Assembly (NCBI GenBank): GCA_030686995.1
Contig: CM060694.1
Coordinates: 92,595,844 to 92,659,843, forward strand
Direction: 5' to 3'
DNA: 64,000 nucleotides
Source of the DNA: Artemisia argyi
Lineage: Eukaryota > Streptophyta > Magnoliopsida > Asterales > Asteraceae
In this document: positions 11,599 to 22,679 of the stretch, one piece after another
Layout of the letters: every line of letters begins with the position of its first letter
How positions within the stretch are numbered: the stretch's first letter is position 1
Made by a program: the position numbers and the translations under genes
The notes under the pieces: generated by a model
What the model was told of the DNA's origin: nothing
Databases searched by the model: none
What the model saw: the letters and a program-made list of their open reading frames with translations, nothing else

Positions 11599-11995
11599 TG
11601 TTAGTAGCAATACTTAGGAGGGTTATATGTGACTTAGACAAGGGGATTAATTGTATTTAATTTAAATAAAGTTTAGGATTGTACTTAGATTAGGAAACTA
11701 GTTGCTTGGCTTGCAAGCCAAGCATGTAACCGTCATATGAAATTCGTATTCCATATGGATTGTACCCCCTCATCTCTATAAATAGAGATGAGGGGCGATG
11801 CTAGTTATTCATTCTTCTTCCTCGTTGTAATAGCTTTATTAGGTTATTTAATAAAGGTTTGGTACAAGGGTATATCGCTTGCATATTCTTGTCGGTTCTT
11901 TGTAGTCTCTCGTGATTGCTACTTGTGGTCAATATAACTCGCGATCTAGTTTTCCGCGATCGAACTTCGGGTTTGTTGTCGAGGTTTTTCCAACA
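11599..11995 (+). mobile_element. 3' LTR of the plus-strand copia (397 bp)
   Basis: The LTR starts TGTTAGTAGC at 11599 and ends CCAACA at 11995, where LINE sequence resumes. It holds a TATA box (TATAAATAG, about 11777-11785) that is itself inside a perfect hairpin with 14-bp arms (11766-11795). There is also a perfect 22-bp palindrome at 11703-11724. A transcript start shortly downstream of the TATA box and a poly(A) signal (AATAAA, about 11850) fit a U3-R-U5 layout. Confidence 0.8.
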
Positions 11996-12644
11996 CTTAG
12001 ATCTTGTAGGTATACAAGAGTCGAAATTGGAGGATGTGTGTCCTGCGTTAGTACAAAGTATATGGGGTACGGATGTTGATTATTTTCATGGTCCCTCCGT
12101 TGGTGCTTGTGGTGGTACTCTACTTGTGTGGAAAAACAATTCATTTGTGAAGATTAGCACAATAATTGGTTCAAACTTTAGTGGCATATATGGTAAATGG
12201 TGTGGAAACGATAGCCATATCTTTATTATTAATATATATGGGCCTCAATTTTCTTAATAGAAAGAGGCTCTTTGGTCAGATCTCATCTCGATTATGTCTT
12301 CTCGTGATGGCATATGGCTTTTGATGGGCGATTTTAATGTTGTTAGAAGCACAGAAGAAAGGGCGAGTTCTAAATTTAATGAGAAGGAAGCTTCGAGTTT
12401 CAACGAATACATTACAAGATCCGGTCATCATGACCTGCAGTTAGGTGGCCGGAAATATACATGGTTCAACAGGTCAGGTTCTAAAATGAGTAAGCTTGAT
12501 CGGTTTCTTGCCTGTACAAACCTTTTCAACATTTGGCCGACTACAAATGTAGTCGCATTAGATCGCATTATTTCATATCACAACCCTCTTCTCCTTTCCT
12601 TTGGTCCATTGGATTTTGGTCCTAAGCCGTTCAAAATTTTTTGA
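11996..12644 (+). pseudogene. LINE endonuclease domain (broken)
   Basis: The frame begins inside the domain at DLVGIQESKLED (the conserved Glu motif of the EEP-type nuclease) and runs on through LLVWKNNSF and INIYGPQ to a stop at 12255. From 12294 it continues with LLMGDFNVV (GDFN catalytic motif), FTWFNRSG-like sequence and SKLDRFL (LDR motif). The final SDH-type motif reads SYHNPLLLSF, so the conserved Asp is Tyr. This enzyme class nicks target DNA for target-primed reverse transcription. This copy lacks its N-terminus and carries stops, so it is inactive. Confidence 0.8.
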
Positions 12645-12647
12645 TAC

Positions 12648-14664
12648 TTGATGGGGTTAGATGATTTTAATACAATAGTTGCAAATTCATGGAGTACATG
12701 GTCTTACACAGGAGTCTATGATACTGTTCTTAAGAATAAAATTAAAAAATTTAGAGCCGACATTAAGGACCGGAGTTATAAGAAACATGCCGATCAAAAT
12801 CGCAACAAAAAAGAAATATGTGATCGAATTAGATATTGGGACGAAAAAGCCAAAAATGGCTTATTAACAGAGTTTGATATTTCTAATCGAGATGAAGATA
12901 AAATGGAACTTATTCGAATTGAACAAATGGAGAGAAACATGTTTCTGCAGAAATCGAGAATTAATTGGGCAATAAAGGGGGACGAAAACTCCCGCTTTTT
13001 TCACAATTATATAAACAAGAACTACAGGAAATAATATTATGGGTCTCATGTGGAATGGTGTTTGGTGTACAGATCCATCTCTTATTTAGCAAGCAGTATT
13101 ACACCATTTCTCTACTCGGTTTAAGGAGCATGTTCCTATTCGACCGATATTTAGCATCCTTTTGTTTCGTCGGCTAGAGTTTGACGATGTGTGTTACTTG
13201 AAGCCGATTTCTCCTTAGCAGAAGTTAAATCAGCCATATGGAATTGCTCAGGATCCAATGCCCTTGGCCCCGACGGATTAAACTTTAATTTTATTAAAAG
13301 GTATTGGGATATTTTACAAGATGGTTTTCTTAATTGTGTTAAACATTTTGAACAGTCGGGTTGGCTTGCAAAGGGATGAACCCATCTTTTATCGCCTTAG
13401 TGCCCAAGTGTGTGGATCCAATTGACATATCAGATTATAGGTCAATCAGCCTTATTTGTTGTATTTATAAAGTGATTTTCAAGATTTTGGCCTCTCGGCT
13501 TGCTTGTGTGATTCACAAAGTTATTCGGCCCAACCAAACAGCTTTTCTCTCGGGTCAACAAAATTTAGATGGTGCCCTTATAGCAAATGAAATTGTTGAT
13601 TATGCGAAGAAGGTGAATAAAAAGCTATTGTTGTTCAAAGTAGATTTTGATAAGGCTTTTGACAGCGTCAATTGGAATTTTCTTCTTAATATTATGGCAC
13701 AAATGGACTTAGGATCAAAATGGTATAACTGGATTCGAGGGTGTCTTTCTTCTGCTACGATTTCGGTTCTTGTTAACGGGTCTCCAACTAATGGTTTTGT
13801 ATGGAAAGTGGTTTGAAACAACAGGATCCGATCTCTCCTTTTCTCCTTTTAATTGTCGCAGAGGTACTTCAAGTTATCGTTTTGGGAGTCATGTAATAAA
13901 GGGCTTTTCAAAGGGTTAAGACTAACAAATGAAGCAACAAATATATCCCTTTTGCAATATGCAGATGACGCTCTAATTTTTGGGAAATGGTCAATGAAGA
14001 GTGTGAAGAATCTTATTTCAATTCTTAATAGCTTTCGCCATGTCTCGGGCCTTAGCGTCAATCTTTCTAAAAGTAGCATTTTTGGAGTTGGTGTTAATGT
14101 GGAAGAGGTTAAAATTGTTGCTTCGAGCTACAACTGTAAGTTTGGTTCACTTCCTTTCATTTATCTTGGTTTATGAGTTAGACGTGATATGTCAAGGGTA
14201 AAAAGTTGGTTGGATATAACAGATAGATTTATCAAACGTCTTTCTTCTTGGAAAGCAAAGAATATGTCTTTTGGCGGCCGGTAACTCTTTCTAAGGTAGT
14301 TCTAGGCAGTCTCCCGACCTACTACTTATCGCTATTTAGAGCGCCAAAAGAAGTAATTGACTCGTTAGAAAGAATTTGTTGTCGTTATTTTGGGGGCTTC
14401 AAAGAGGGTGAAAAGGGTATCGTTTGGGTTAAGTGGAACTCAATCCTTGCTAGCTTTGATACAGGTGGCCTTGGTGTTGGTAGTATACATGCCAAAAACT
14501 TGAGTCTTCTTGCCAAGTGGAGGTGGCGTTATTATACCGAATATGATGCTCTTTGGCGTAAAGTAATTTGCAATTTATACGGTCACGTTGGTGGGGTTTT
14601 ATCAAATGAGAGGAGGGGTTGTAAAAAAGTGGTATGGGCTAGCATTTTAGCGCAGGTTCAGTAA
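12648..14664 (+). pseudogene. LINE reverse transcriptase (broken)
   Basis: A linker with a Lys-rich helix (12648-13034, ending in the ENSRFFHN motif typical before plant LINE RT) leads to GSNALGPDGLNFNFIKRYW (about 13250). The fingers/palm core follows: DYRSISLICCIYKVIFKILA, PNQTAFLSGQQNLDGALIANE, LLLFKVDFDKAFDSVNW (catalytic Asp). The active-site YADD motif (LLQYADDALIFG, about 13950) is intact. The pieces fall in different frames (13191-13379, 13361-13816, 13853-14176, 14248-14664) separated by frameshifts and stops. The last piece includes the thumb-side LPTYYLSLFRAPKEVI segment. Degraded but diagnostic. Confidence 0.85.
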
Positions 14665-14939
14665 TTAACAACAAGGGAATACCATTAAATAGCTCGTTTA
14701 TTAGAAAGTTGGGAATAGTGAAAGTATCTTATTCTAGAAGGACAAATGCTTAGACTCTGGCTCGATTTTTATGGAACATTTTCCTCGCTTATATGCTCTT
14801 GAGTCTAAAAAGGATTGTTCTCTTCGGGATCGACGTACGCGGCGCCTATGGAGAACTAAGGTACCTTTAGGAGCCGAAGGCAGGGGGACTCAAAAACAAC
14901 TAACGCCACTATTTAACTTAACTGTTTAGGCGATAACGG

Positions 14940-15649
14940 GTGGAGATGCTCGTAGGAATGGCGTGTCCCCCTTGTTCAAGAGCGTTTTCAGATTGTCATA
15001 GGTTGGAATCATTGGTTTGTGACATATCTCTACGTGATGGTTCTAATGATGGGTGGGATTGGCTGTTAGATTCTGGAAATGCTTTCACTGTGAAGCATTT
15101 TTCTAAGATGATTGATGGCATCACCCTTGGGGGAAACAACATGTGGAAAACACACCAATGGAACCCTTTAATTCCTAGGAAGATTAACATTTTTGTTTGG
15201 AGATTGGCTCTTAATAGGTTGCCTCTCTTAACAAATCTGGATGATCGGGGCTTAGACATTCCCCCAGTTTTTTGCCCTCTATGCAATGATGCTCCCGAGT
15301 CGATCAACCACCTTTTTCTTCATTGTTCAAAGGTGAAGTTAGTTTGGTTCAATGCCTTAGCTGGTGGGGGGTCTCTACATTGATATACAACATGTCTGTT
15401 AAAGAGGTAATAGCGGGTAGTTTTGCCAAACTTCTTCCTCCTCGTCTTCACAGTATTTTCCAAGTAGTTTGTCTTGTTACTCTTTGGAGTCTGTGGAAAT
15501 GGAGAAACAAGGTGGCTCATGCCACCATTGAATCTAAATCTAAAGAGCAAGGTTCAGATATGTTTTCTATGATTCAATCCAATTCCCTTTTATGGATTTC
15601 TAATGGTGGTCAAAGAAGAGAGTCATTCCTAACTAGAAGTCTTGGGTGA
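14940..15649 (+). pseudogene. LINE C-terminal zf-RVT region (broken)
   Basis: The 14940-15383 frame contains the reverse-transcriptase zinc-binding domain: WRLALNRLPLLTNLDDRGLD, then CPLCNDAPESINHLFLHCSK with the C-x2-C-x8-H-x4-H/C spacing. A frameshift near 15350 moves the rest into 15323-15649 (LVTLWSLWKWRNKVAH), the usual carboxy end of plant LINE ORF2. The segment 14665-14939 is more decayed and shows no clear domain. Confidence 0.75.
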
Positions 15650-15660
15650 ATAAACCTAGA

Positions 15661-16490
15661 GAGATCTATGATGATATTGCTAATTTAACGACATGAGGGT
15701 GGGTTATCTTCGGTCGTTGCGGGCTCGGGGTATTTTCTCTTTTCCCCTTGTTTTTAGTTCTTGCTTTATTTTCTTTTCTTTATAGCCTTCATCTTGATGG
15801 TTGTAGTAGTAATGGCCCTATGGCTTGGCTAGGCTAGTAAATTTGGCGTCATACCCTATAACTTGGGGTCTTGTATGGTCTCGTGCCATAAGGTCGCGTT
15901 ATTGGGCTATAACGCGCCCTATAACTTGAGGTACCGAGTGCTCTAAAGGTGAAAGTGTGTAAAACTTGCATGTTTCTTTGATCACCTATAGGAAATGGAT
16001 AAAGTTAAGTAACTGTAATTCCATTATTTTTCAACGTAACTTTTTACCTACTTAAAACATTTTCATAAAAGTATAAATCTTTGGTAACCAATATGAGACT
16101 TGTTAGACCAAAAAAAAAAACAAAAAAAAAACAACTTCGGCACAACACATCCACAAATCTCATTTCTTATTAAGCCAATCAAACAATGCCAACTCATTTT
16201 GTGGATGTACGAAACTTGAGCAAGATACAAGAATCTTGTTTGGAGATTATCTGGAGCTGGAACTTGATCAACTTCTAGATAACCATATAAACAACATAGG
16301 ACAGTGTAAACAATTTTGTTCATGGTCCACCAATGAGTTACTCAATTGTAATAAAGAAATACCAAAGTAAGTTTTTAGGTTTTCAACCACTAAACTTGTC
16401 ACTTCAATCCAAATCACATCATTTCTCAAACTCTTAATTAAAACAAACGAATGCAAAACCAATAAGCATCAAGAACTCGAATTACAAACC
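15661..16490. other. intergenic, LINE 3' flank; no gene seen
   Basis: No supported coding sequence. Two partly repeated phrases occur (CCCTATAACTTGGGG at about 15855 and CCCTATAACTTGAGG at about 15920), separated by a CG-richer block. This could be LINE 3' untranslated sequence or another decayed repeat. A short A-rich run lies at 16110-16132. Confidence 0.5.
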
Positions 16491-16586
16491 TAGCTACTTT
16501 ATACAAACCATAGAAAGATTACAAAAACAACAAGCTGTTGTTGAACTTAGCAACAAACTCAATTCAATACAATGGATCAGAACATT

Positions 16587-18885
16587 TCAAGCATAACAGC
16601 TTTTATTTCTCAGTTTCATTGAGCTTTTCTCCATTCGGGTGGGAAGAGGTCTGGATATATTCAAATTAACCGAAGAAGGTTCAGAGCAATTACCACTGTT
16701 TGGATCAACATTGCATAGGACCCCAGAATTTCTAAGGAAATGAAAGTCGTCCATTGATTGCCTGTAGATTCTGGGAGAGGGGTTTCTCTGCTTAGCCTTG
16801 GTTGACTCAGTCAAGCTCATATAGCTCGGTTTACGGTTGTTGTGATTACTACTTTCTTCTGTTCGTTCCATGGAAATTGGAGTCATTGACGACGTGCAGA
16901 GAGATGATGAACCCGAGCTTCCATCATAGCGGTACTCAGAACTTGGACTAGATGATGAACGAGTGCGTTGGACAGCAATTTGAGGAGGTTTTGCTGAGAT
17001 TCTGGTGGTCATGTTGTTTCTTTTGACTTTGACCATTTCGGGTTCTGATGATTTTGCACTCATTACTTTGTGGGTGTCAACATGGTTTTTGGATGGTGGA
17101 GGCGGTGTTTCAAGTGGGTCGTTTTGACCTTGCTCCATCAATCGATTTTCCCATGGCTTGGCTGACATCCAACGCTCTAACCAACTCCAACCCCACGTAC
17201 TCTTGTCAAACTGCTGGTTTTTAATTGATGCTGAAGAAACACTTGTTTTCGAGTCCAACCCATGGCTTGATTTCCATTGCTGCAAAATTATAAATTGAAA
17301 ATTTAGTATAAACTTATGTTGTTTGAAGTTTGAAGATTAGATTAATCCTGAATTTTAAAGGGATTTATATGTTAGTTAGATTAGATGTATTGTGAATAGG
17401 CAATGCTTTGTTTGGTGAGGTTTAAAACATGGTTAAATAGGTAATGCTTTGTTTGGTGAGGATTCTTTACTAGATTTTCTGACCACCTAAAAATGCTATA
17501 ACTGGAAATAAGTTTTCCAAACATCAAAAGGTTATTGTTGTGACTTTAAATAATCAGTTCCAAATGGCTACTACATGGAACAGACATGCATTACCTTCTG
17601 AGCAAGACCATATGCTAGTGCTCGTTCACGTTTAAAAGCCCCCTCTTGTCTCATTTGAATCTTGGCTTTAACCTCTTGTAGAGTTCCTCTCTGGTCACAC
17701 CATCCTTCCTGGAGTTGACACAGAATGTAATCATCAACAAATGTGTTTGATATATAACAAGATAGTGAATCGGTTCAAGTGTTGATTATTTAACCTCAGC
17801 CTCTTTTAAAAGTTCGGCTTGTGTGCGTCGTTCATTAAGCATGTTTTGGACAGCTTGACCTTCAATGGACATGCGAACACGACGAGCCCTGACCCTCGCT
17901 TGAACACGAACAAGAGCCTGCATACATCGAAGAGTCACAGCAGCCTGTTTCCTGACTTGCCTCCCTCGAACTAAAGCTTGAATCCTAACTACTCCTTTCA
18001 AAGCTCTCAATGCTCTTCTTGCCTACATCAATTTTATAATCTTATTATTATGAAGTTATCTTGATAATTTGCCAAATTTTTAGAATCTGCATCACAACCC
18101 AAAACACTCACAATAGAATTCAGATTCTAAAAGCTGCGCATAATACAAATAGTAGCAATTTTAATTTTCGTCAAGACATTCCATATTAGACTTTATTGTT
18201 GTTACAAAATACCCTTTCAAATAGCATAAGTCTCAAGGTATATGATGGGTGAAAAAGAAATTTTATCACGAAATCGGACTGAAACTAACTTGAGATAAGC
18301 CAATAAATAGTTGTGATTTTTGAGACATTTCATATTTGATATGATTACATAACATATACTGATATAACCCTTTAATAATCATATGATAAATGAATATTAT
18401 AGACTAAAAACAATAGTCTGTGTAACTTGTAAAACAATAACCCCCAAAACATGATCTAAAACAGCGCAACTTTTAAGCACTTGAGCAACTACAAGATGAA
18501 AACATTAAAATGTAACTTACCAAAAACCCACGAAAAGCCGTTTGGATACGGATAGCTGCCCATTCTTGTCTAACAGCCTTGAAATCTTTGGGTTGAGCCC
18601 TAACAACAGCAGCCACAGCAGCAGAAAATGCATCTGAACTAACAACTGAAGATGCATCTGATCCATCAGAGGTTGTTCCCCTATAACTCCCTTTAAACCC
18701 CTTCCAACCCGATCCCATTTCGCCCGATGAACTCCTCCATAACTTCCATTTCTTACCACTTTTTCCCACTTTTTCCTGCACACAAAAACAACCCCATTAA
18801 AACTAAACATTCTATACACGATATATTTTTCTGTTATTGCGTTTTATTGGTTGTATCAAGTAAACATTTTGTAATAATCAGATTT

Positions 18886-18950
<65 letters not shown>

Positions 18951-19137
18951 AAATATGTTACATATAATCAGTATATGAAAAGTACCGAAAATCGTAGCCA
19001 AAAAATTTGTATATTTGACATAATTTTACACTATGCAAAAAAAATTTCAAATGAGGAAACAAAACCAACAATACCTGATCAAGTTTATCAGATTTCTTAG
19101 TTAAAAGAGCTTTCATCCATTTTCCCGAACCACCCAT
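16587..19137 (-). CDS. IQD-family calmodulin-binding protein (IQ67 domain), five exons, 450 aa
   Basis: Minus-strand gene with consistent GT-AG introns, all in phase 0. Exons: 19137-19075 (21 codons, start [15 protein letters not shown]), 18775-18521 (85), 18022-17795 (76), 17708-17595 (38), 17279-16587 (230 plus stop). The IQ67 domain spans about residues 92-157. It holds three IQ-type motifs ([45 protein letters not shown]) and is split by the conserved phase-0 intron between exons 2 and 3. A WSWLERWM motif and a C-terminal DUF4005-like block ([15 protein letters not shown]) follow. The family binds calmodulin and associates with microtubules, plasma-membrane domains or the nucleus to shape cells. 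The N-terminal motif (GKWMK followed by [10 protein letters not shown]) resembles the IQD6/7/8 clade; that placement is inference. No break was found, so this is the one apparently functional gene. Confidence 0.92.
18891..18944. repeat. (TA)27 microsatellite in intron 1 of the IQD gene
   Basis: Fifty-four bases of pure TA, followed by a short CA run, inside the 299-bp first intron (18776-19074). It is likely polymorphic in length. Confidence 0.95.
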
Positions 19138-19713
19138 GTCGTAAAATCGATCAAATAACACAGCCAACCAACCAAATCCAAAACTGAGGAATGTGTTTTT
19201 TTATAAGAAACAATTTAAACTCTGTTAAGAAAACATAGAGAGAGAGAGTATATTGTACTGAAGTGATAGTGGTTGGTTATTGGGAGTAGTAGTAGTTATT
19301 TTGTCGTTTAGTGTTTGAAATTTGAAACGCAACGGGCAAGAAATGTGTTGTGATTCCCGCTTATGGAGAGACAACAAAGGCCATTGTGTTTTGGTTTTAT
19401 TTACGGTAATGCCATTATGAAAAGGTGTGATTGACTATTTGACTCTTGTCGGTATCATGAAAAGGTTAAAAACACATGGTCCTAAAAGATGTAAAGTAGA
19501 CAAAGGACAATGAAAAGTGAATTGATTTGAACTATTTTTGTGGATTTGATACATGCTTGTCACCTTTTTAAATTTTGTGAATTTTACAAAGTTTGGTGTT
19601 TTTATGTATGAGTTTGTTATTATAAAAAACTGAAATTCCAAGATTTTTTTTTAATATGTTTTTGACTCGATATTACGAATCGACTAATCTCAAAGCGACT
19701 ATCTTTTTTAATA
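19138..19713 (-). promoter_or_regulatory. presumed 5' UTR and promoter of the IQD gene
   Basis: This is the non-coding sequence directly upstream of the IQD start codon. A GA tract (about 19239-19249, a CT tract on the gene strand) lies about 100 bp upstream of the ATG. Such tracts are common in plant 5' leaders and core promoters. No convincing TATA box was fixed. Confidence 0.4.
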
Positions 19714-19910
19714 CTTCATCCGTCCCAAAATATAAGTCCACTTTGTTATTTATTGTTGTCCCAAAATTAATGTCCACTTTCAATTTTAACCAATCAAAAT
19801 GCTTCTAAGCGAGTGACAATGAATTTTTATTAGTTAATATTGTAAGGACCCCACTTTTTCTTAAACTTTGTAAAATAAGAAAGTAGACATATAATTTGGG
19901 ATATAAGGAG
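19714..19910. mobile_element. Stowaway/Tc1-mariner-type MITE (197 bp)
   Basis: The terminal inverted repeats align over about 30 bp: left CTTCATCCGTCCCAAAATAT, right (reverse complement) CTCCTTATATCCCAAATTAT. Both continue to a GTC(C/T)ACTTT block. TA dinucleotides flank both ends (19712-19713 and 19911-19912), as for Stowaway elements. It lies about 580 bp upstream of the IQD start codon and has no coding capacity. Confidence 0.85.
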
Positions 19911-19912
19911 TA

Positions 19913-20261
19913 GTTCAGAGTCGGCTCAAATGAACCTCTATGGCAGCAAGAGAATTAATTTTCTCTCCTTTTAATTTGAACCCTTTGACTTCTTTTTTGA
20001 AAGACTGATACTGCTGGATCACCCATTATCGTTAATTCCAAGGTTTTTAATAACAACATTTGTATTACAGTAATTTATTGAAAAAAACGAAAATAACCCA
20101 TGTTTATCTTCAAAGATTCACACAATTTTAATGGCAACATTATACTCATTCTTTACAAATTATATGTTTACTTTCAAAGATTCATACAATCTAAGGAAAT
20201 CATAATAATTATACGAACAAAACGTCATCTTTAGTTTTCAAAGCTCTTTGATTTTATTTTT

Positions 20262-20302
<41 letters not shown>

Positions 20303-20695
20303 ACACAATTTATCAACTTGAAAGCCAATCAACTTCGACCAAATTACACTTGAGAAAAAGGATTGGGTAAAAGCATTTCGGACATATAAAAACTCAGATA
20401 TATAAAAGGAGAATAGGGACACATAATATTTAAGCTATACTTTTTCAAACCAAAAAAACATATGTTGATCTTTTTTCGGTAAATAAAGATGTTACATAAG
20501 TATATAGTTAGTTAACTTCCTCTCATGTCTTCTTATTAAAGAGAGCTTTTTCCTTTAGATAGACGGTCCTCTTTCACTACGTTCTAAATTCGAAGAAAAA
20601 AAAAAGTTTTTTCTTTGGATCCAAATAATTATTTATCATAATTAGCCAAAGTTTCTCAATAACTTGTTACTTGTGACACGTTCTACTCAATGGAG
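19913..20695. other. intergenic, AT-rich, with a 36-A homopolymer
   Basis: No gene seen. A poly(A) run lies at 20266-20301. The rest is AT-rich single-copy-looking sequence. Confidence 0.6.
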
Positions 20696-20760
20696 CACTA
20701 CGAGAACACGATAATTTGGGTTTGTGACCAACAAGCAAAAAATGTTCGGCGATTTTTGTA
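20696..20760 (+). mobile_element. possible CACTA-type transposon terminus
   Basis: CACTACGAGAACACGAT followed by AATTTGGGTTTGTGACCAAC resembles the plant CACTA terminal inverted repeat (CACTACAAGAAA) and its GCGACC-like subterminal motif. No matching right end with a 3-bp target duplication was found. It could bound the decayed OTU/GRF region to its right, but that link is inference. Confidence 0.4.
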
Positions 20761-20837
20761 AGAATATATGGTCTCAAGTGTACTTTATTATAGTGTCCTT
20801 GTTTAGTAGGTCACTTGCTTTAGTAGCATGGTGTATT

Positions 20838-20884
20838 TTTTTTGGTTCGTGATATATTAACCCTCTTTACTATGTTATATTAAC
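20838..20884 (+). repeat. dispersed subterminal-like repeat, copy 1
   Basis: The phrase GATATATTAACCCTCTTTAC and a following TATATTAAC recur in inverted form at about 23154-23195 and in direct form at about 23967-24006 (with CTCTCTACTATGATATACTAAC). Such short repeats in both orientations are typical of subterminal regions of DNA transposons, so all three may mark one or more decayed elements around the OTU/GRF pair. Confidence 0.45.
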
Positions 20885-21147
20885 CATCATTACTTCGTAT
20901 GGAGTACTTTTTGTCCTTTTTTTTTTTTTTTTTTTTTTTTCTTTTTTTTCCTTTTTAGTACTTTTTGTCTTTTTCTTTTTCTTTTTTTTTGTGTAATACA
21001 TTTTGTATAACGTATTTTATTATGTGTAATGCTTTTTTTTTTCTTATGTTTATATAATTAACATCTAACGTGTTTTATTTAATTAACAATAACAATAGTA
21101 TTTTAAACATTACCACATTAAATAACTACAACAACAACTGTTATTAT

Positions 21148-21690
21148 TCAATTAAACAACAACGTAAATACATTATTTAAAAACAACAACATATAAGACA
21201 TATGAAGATTATTCATTTCATTTAAAAGATCATGGAGCCTTGCACCCGACTGACAAGCGTGATCCTCACGATTTCTTACAAATTCTAACTCCATCTCCAG
21301 CATATTTATTCTTGTCATCAACAGCTTGTTTCTTGCTTCAAGCTGATCAATCTTATTAGCTTTAGCAACGCAGTTTGAGCACTGCGTTGAAGAAAAGGCT
21401 TGATTAAAGTACCTTATTTGAAATTTATCTTTCCACATGAAGTATCAACACTCATAGTCCTTTGTACCTGGCTGTTACATGTTAAGAAAATTATAAGAAA
21501 TATATTATTAACAAACAAATTAATTACATATTTACATAAATAAGAAAACGTATAATTATTTACCTTTGAAAAATGACATGCAAAATACGGTACCCCATAA
21601 GTATCTTTTGTATGGGATATCCTTTCTATAATTAATCCTCTCTCACATCGACAAAAGAAATGATTTCTTCGTTCCACCTGAACAAAGAAT
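21148..21690 (-). pseudogene. GRF-type zinc-finger protein, two exons, premature stop
   Basis: Exon 1 (ATG at 21677 to 21564) encodes HFFCRCERGLIIERI and FACHFSK. A GT-AG intron (21563-21472) follows. The second exon from 21471 reads TKDYEC, then TGA, then YFMWKDKF, so the C-x-C ... C ... C-x2-F-x-W-x-D pattern of the GRF zinc finger is complete apart from a stop codon inside it. A heptad-like Leu/Glu helix (KIDQLEARNKLLMTRINMLE) and a hydrophobic C-terminal tail (MLLFLNNVFTLLF) complete the usual small GRF-protein layout. In plant genomes such genes often occur in transposon-derived contexts. It lies just downstream of the OTU remnant on the same strand. Confidence 0.65.
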
Positions 21691-22025
21691 TTGCATAATA
21701 ATTTACAACATCAATCAATAATGTTATTACTAATTTAAACAAAGTAATTTTCTGCAATAATAATAATAAAAAAAAATCATTCGAATTACATAAATAAACA
21801 TTTGAGTTCAAAGGTTTCTCAAACAATATACACATCAAAAATAAACATTTGAGTTCAAAGGTTTATCAAACAACATACTCTACAACATAAATCAATAATC
21901 ATTTACAATTTTTGTCGGTATTATTATTTACAATATAAATCAGTAATCATTCACTATGTTTTGTGGGTATAATTATTTACAACATAAATCAGTAATTATT
22001 TACAATGTTTTGTCTGTATAATTAT

Positions 22026-22676
22026 TTACTGCATTTGTCGATGGTGATATAAAGTTTCCCATTCGTATGCATCTGGCTCCCTGTACCACCTCCATTGTGG
22101 GTGGTTTTGCGGAAGTAGAGAATCTCTGTCTAGCGTCAGACAAATGAAGTGAGCACATATGTCCTGCCCACGGGCAATCACAAGGGGGTCAGTTCCTTGT
22201 GATAAGTTTGGACCAGAAAATACCAGAAAACATGTGTTTCAACCCCGCTGGGATATAAATACAAAAGGTCGGTTAATCGCTAAAGCGATAACCAGCCCCG
22301 TGTTTGGCATCGTCATCCAGCGATCTTCAGGTGCACTTCCATCAAACCAGTCTAGTGAATAGCGAAGCCAGAAAAAGTCATCTTGCAACCACATAGTCAT
22401 GTAAGTTAAACTATGTATGTCTAACTTGTGCAATAACATATGTCTAACATCGGCCCACCTATTTTCGTCTTGTGCAATATTGTGGGCAACGCACCAAAAC
22501 CCACAATTTCTGTCACCTAGCACATTATGTATACTTATTACGTATGGACGGAAAATCTCTGGAATGCGCTCAATAAAATAGTCGCTAACACTATCTCCAA
22601 CGTATAATCTGTGTATTATACTATGACCCGTGTAAGAACTATGTCTTGCAGGTTCTTGGCTAAATTTCGAGACTGT
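22026..22676 (-). pseudogene. OTU-like cysteine protease domain, one in-frame stop
   Basis: The open frame enters from about 22676 without an ATG (HSSYTGHSIIHRLYVGDSVS). It contains the OTU-type Asp/Cys motif VLGDRNCGFWCVAHNI, a helix with WADVRHMLLHKLDIH, and DRWMTMPNTGLVIAL. A TGA at 22239-22241 interrupts it. The same frame then continues through CAHFICLTLD, where His is a candidate for the catalytic residue, to a TAA at 22026. This subfamily resembles the OTU-like domain found next to FAR1/Mutator-type transposase genes in plants (established association, applied here by inference). The 5' end is lost in TG-rich repeats at about 22680. Confidence 0.6.
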
Positions 22677-22679
22677 GGT

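Larger units (their letters stand above)
9395..11995 (+). mobile_element. internally deleted Ty1/copia element (gag, partial protease, tail, 3' LTR)
   Basis: The order on the plus strand is an untranslated leader (9395-9844), gag, the beginning of protease, a degenerate tail with a 30-bp tandem repeat, and a 3' LTR (11599-11995). Integrase, reverse transcriptase and RNase H are absent, apparently through an internal deletion between about 10990 and 11060. The 5' LTR is not present; the leader is interrupted at 9394/9395 by another LTR. It was inserted into the LINE, since LINE coding sequence resumes directly at 11996. The expected target duplication is CTTAG (11996-12000). Confidence 0.8.
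11996..15660 (+). mobile_element. LINE (non-LTR retrotransposon), 5'-truncated and decayed
   Basis: Plus-strand coding remnants appear in the usual plant L1-type order: apurinic endonuclease-like domain (11996-12644), a spacer, reverse transcriptase (about 13190-14180), and a C-terminal zf-RVT zinc-binding domain (about 15100-15400). The 5' part is missing because a copia LTR adjoins at 11995. Many stops and frameshifts break it. No clear poly(A) tail or target-site duplication was found at the 3' end, so the right boundary is approximate. Confidence 0.8.
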
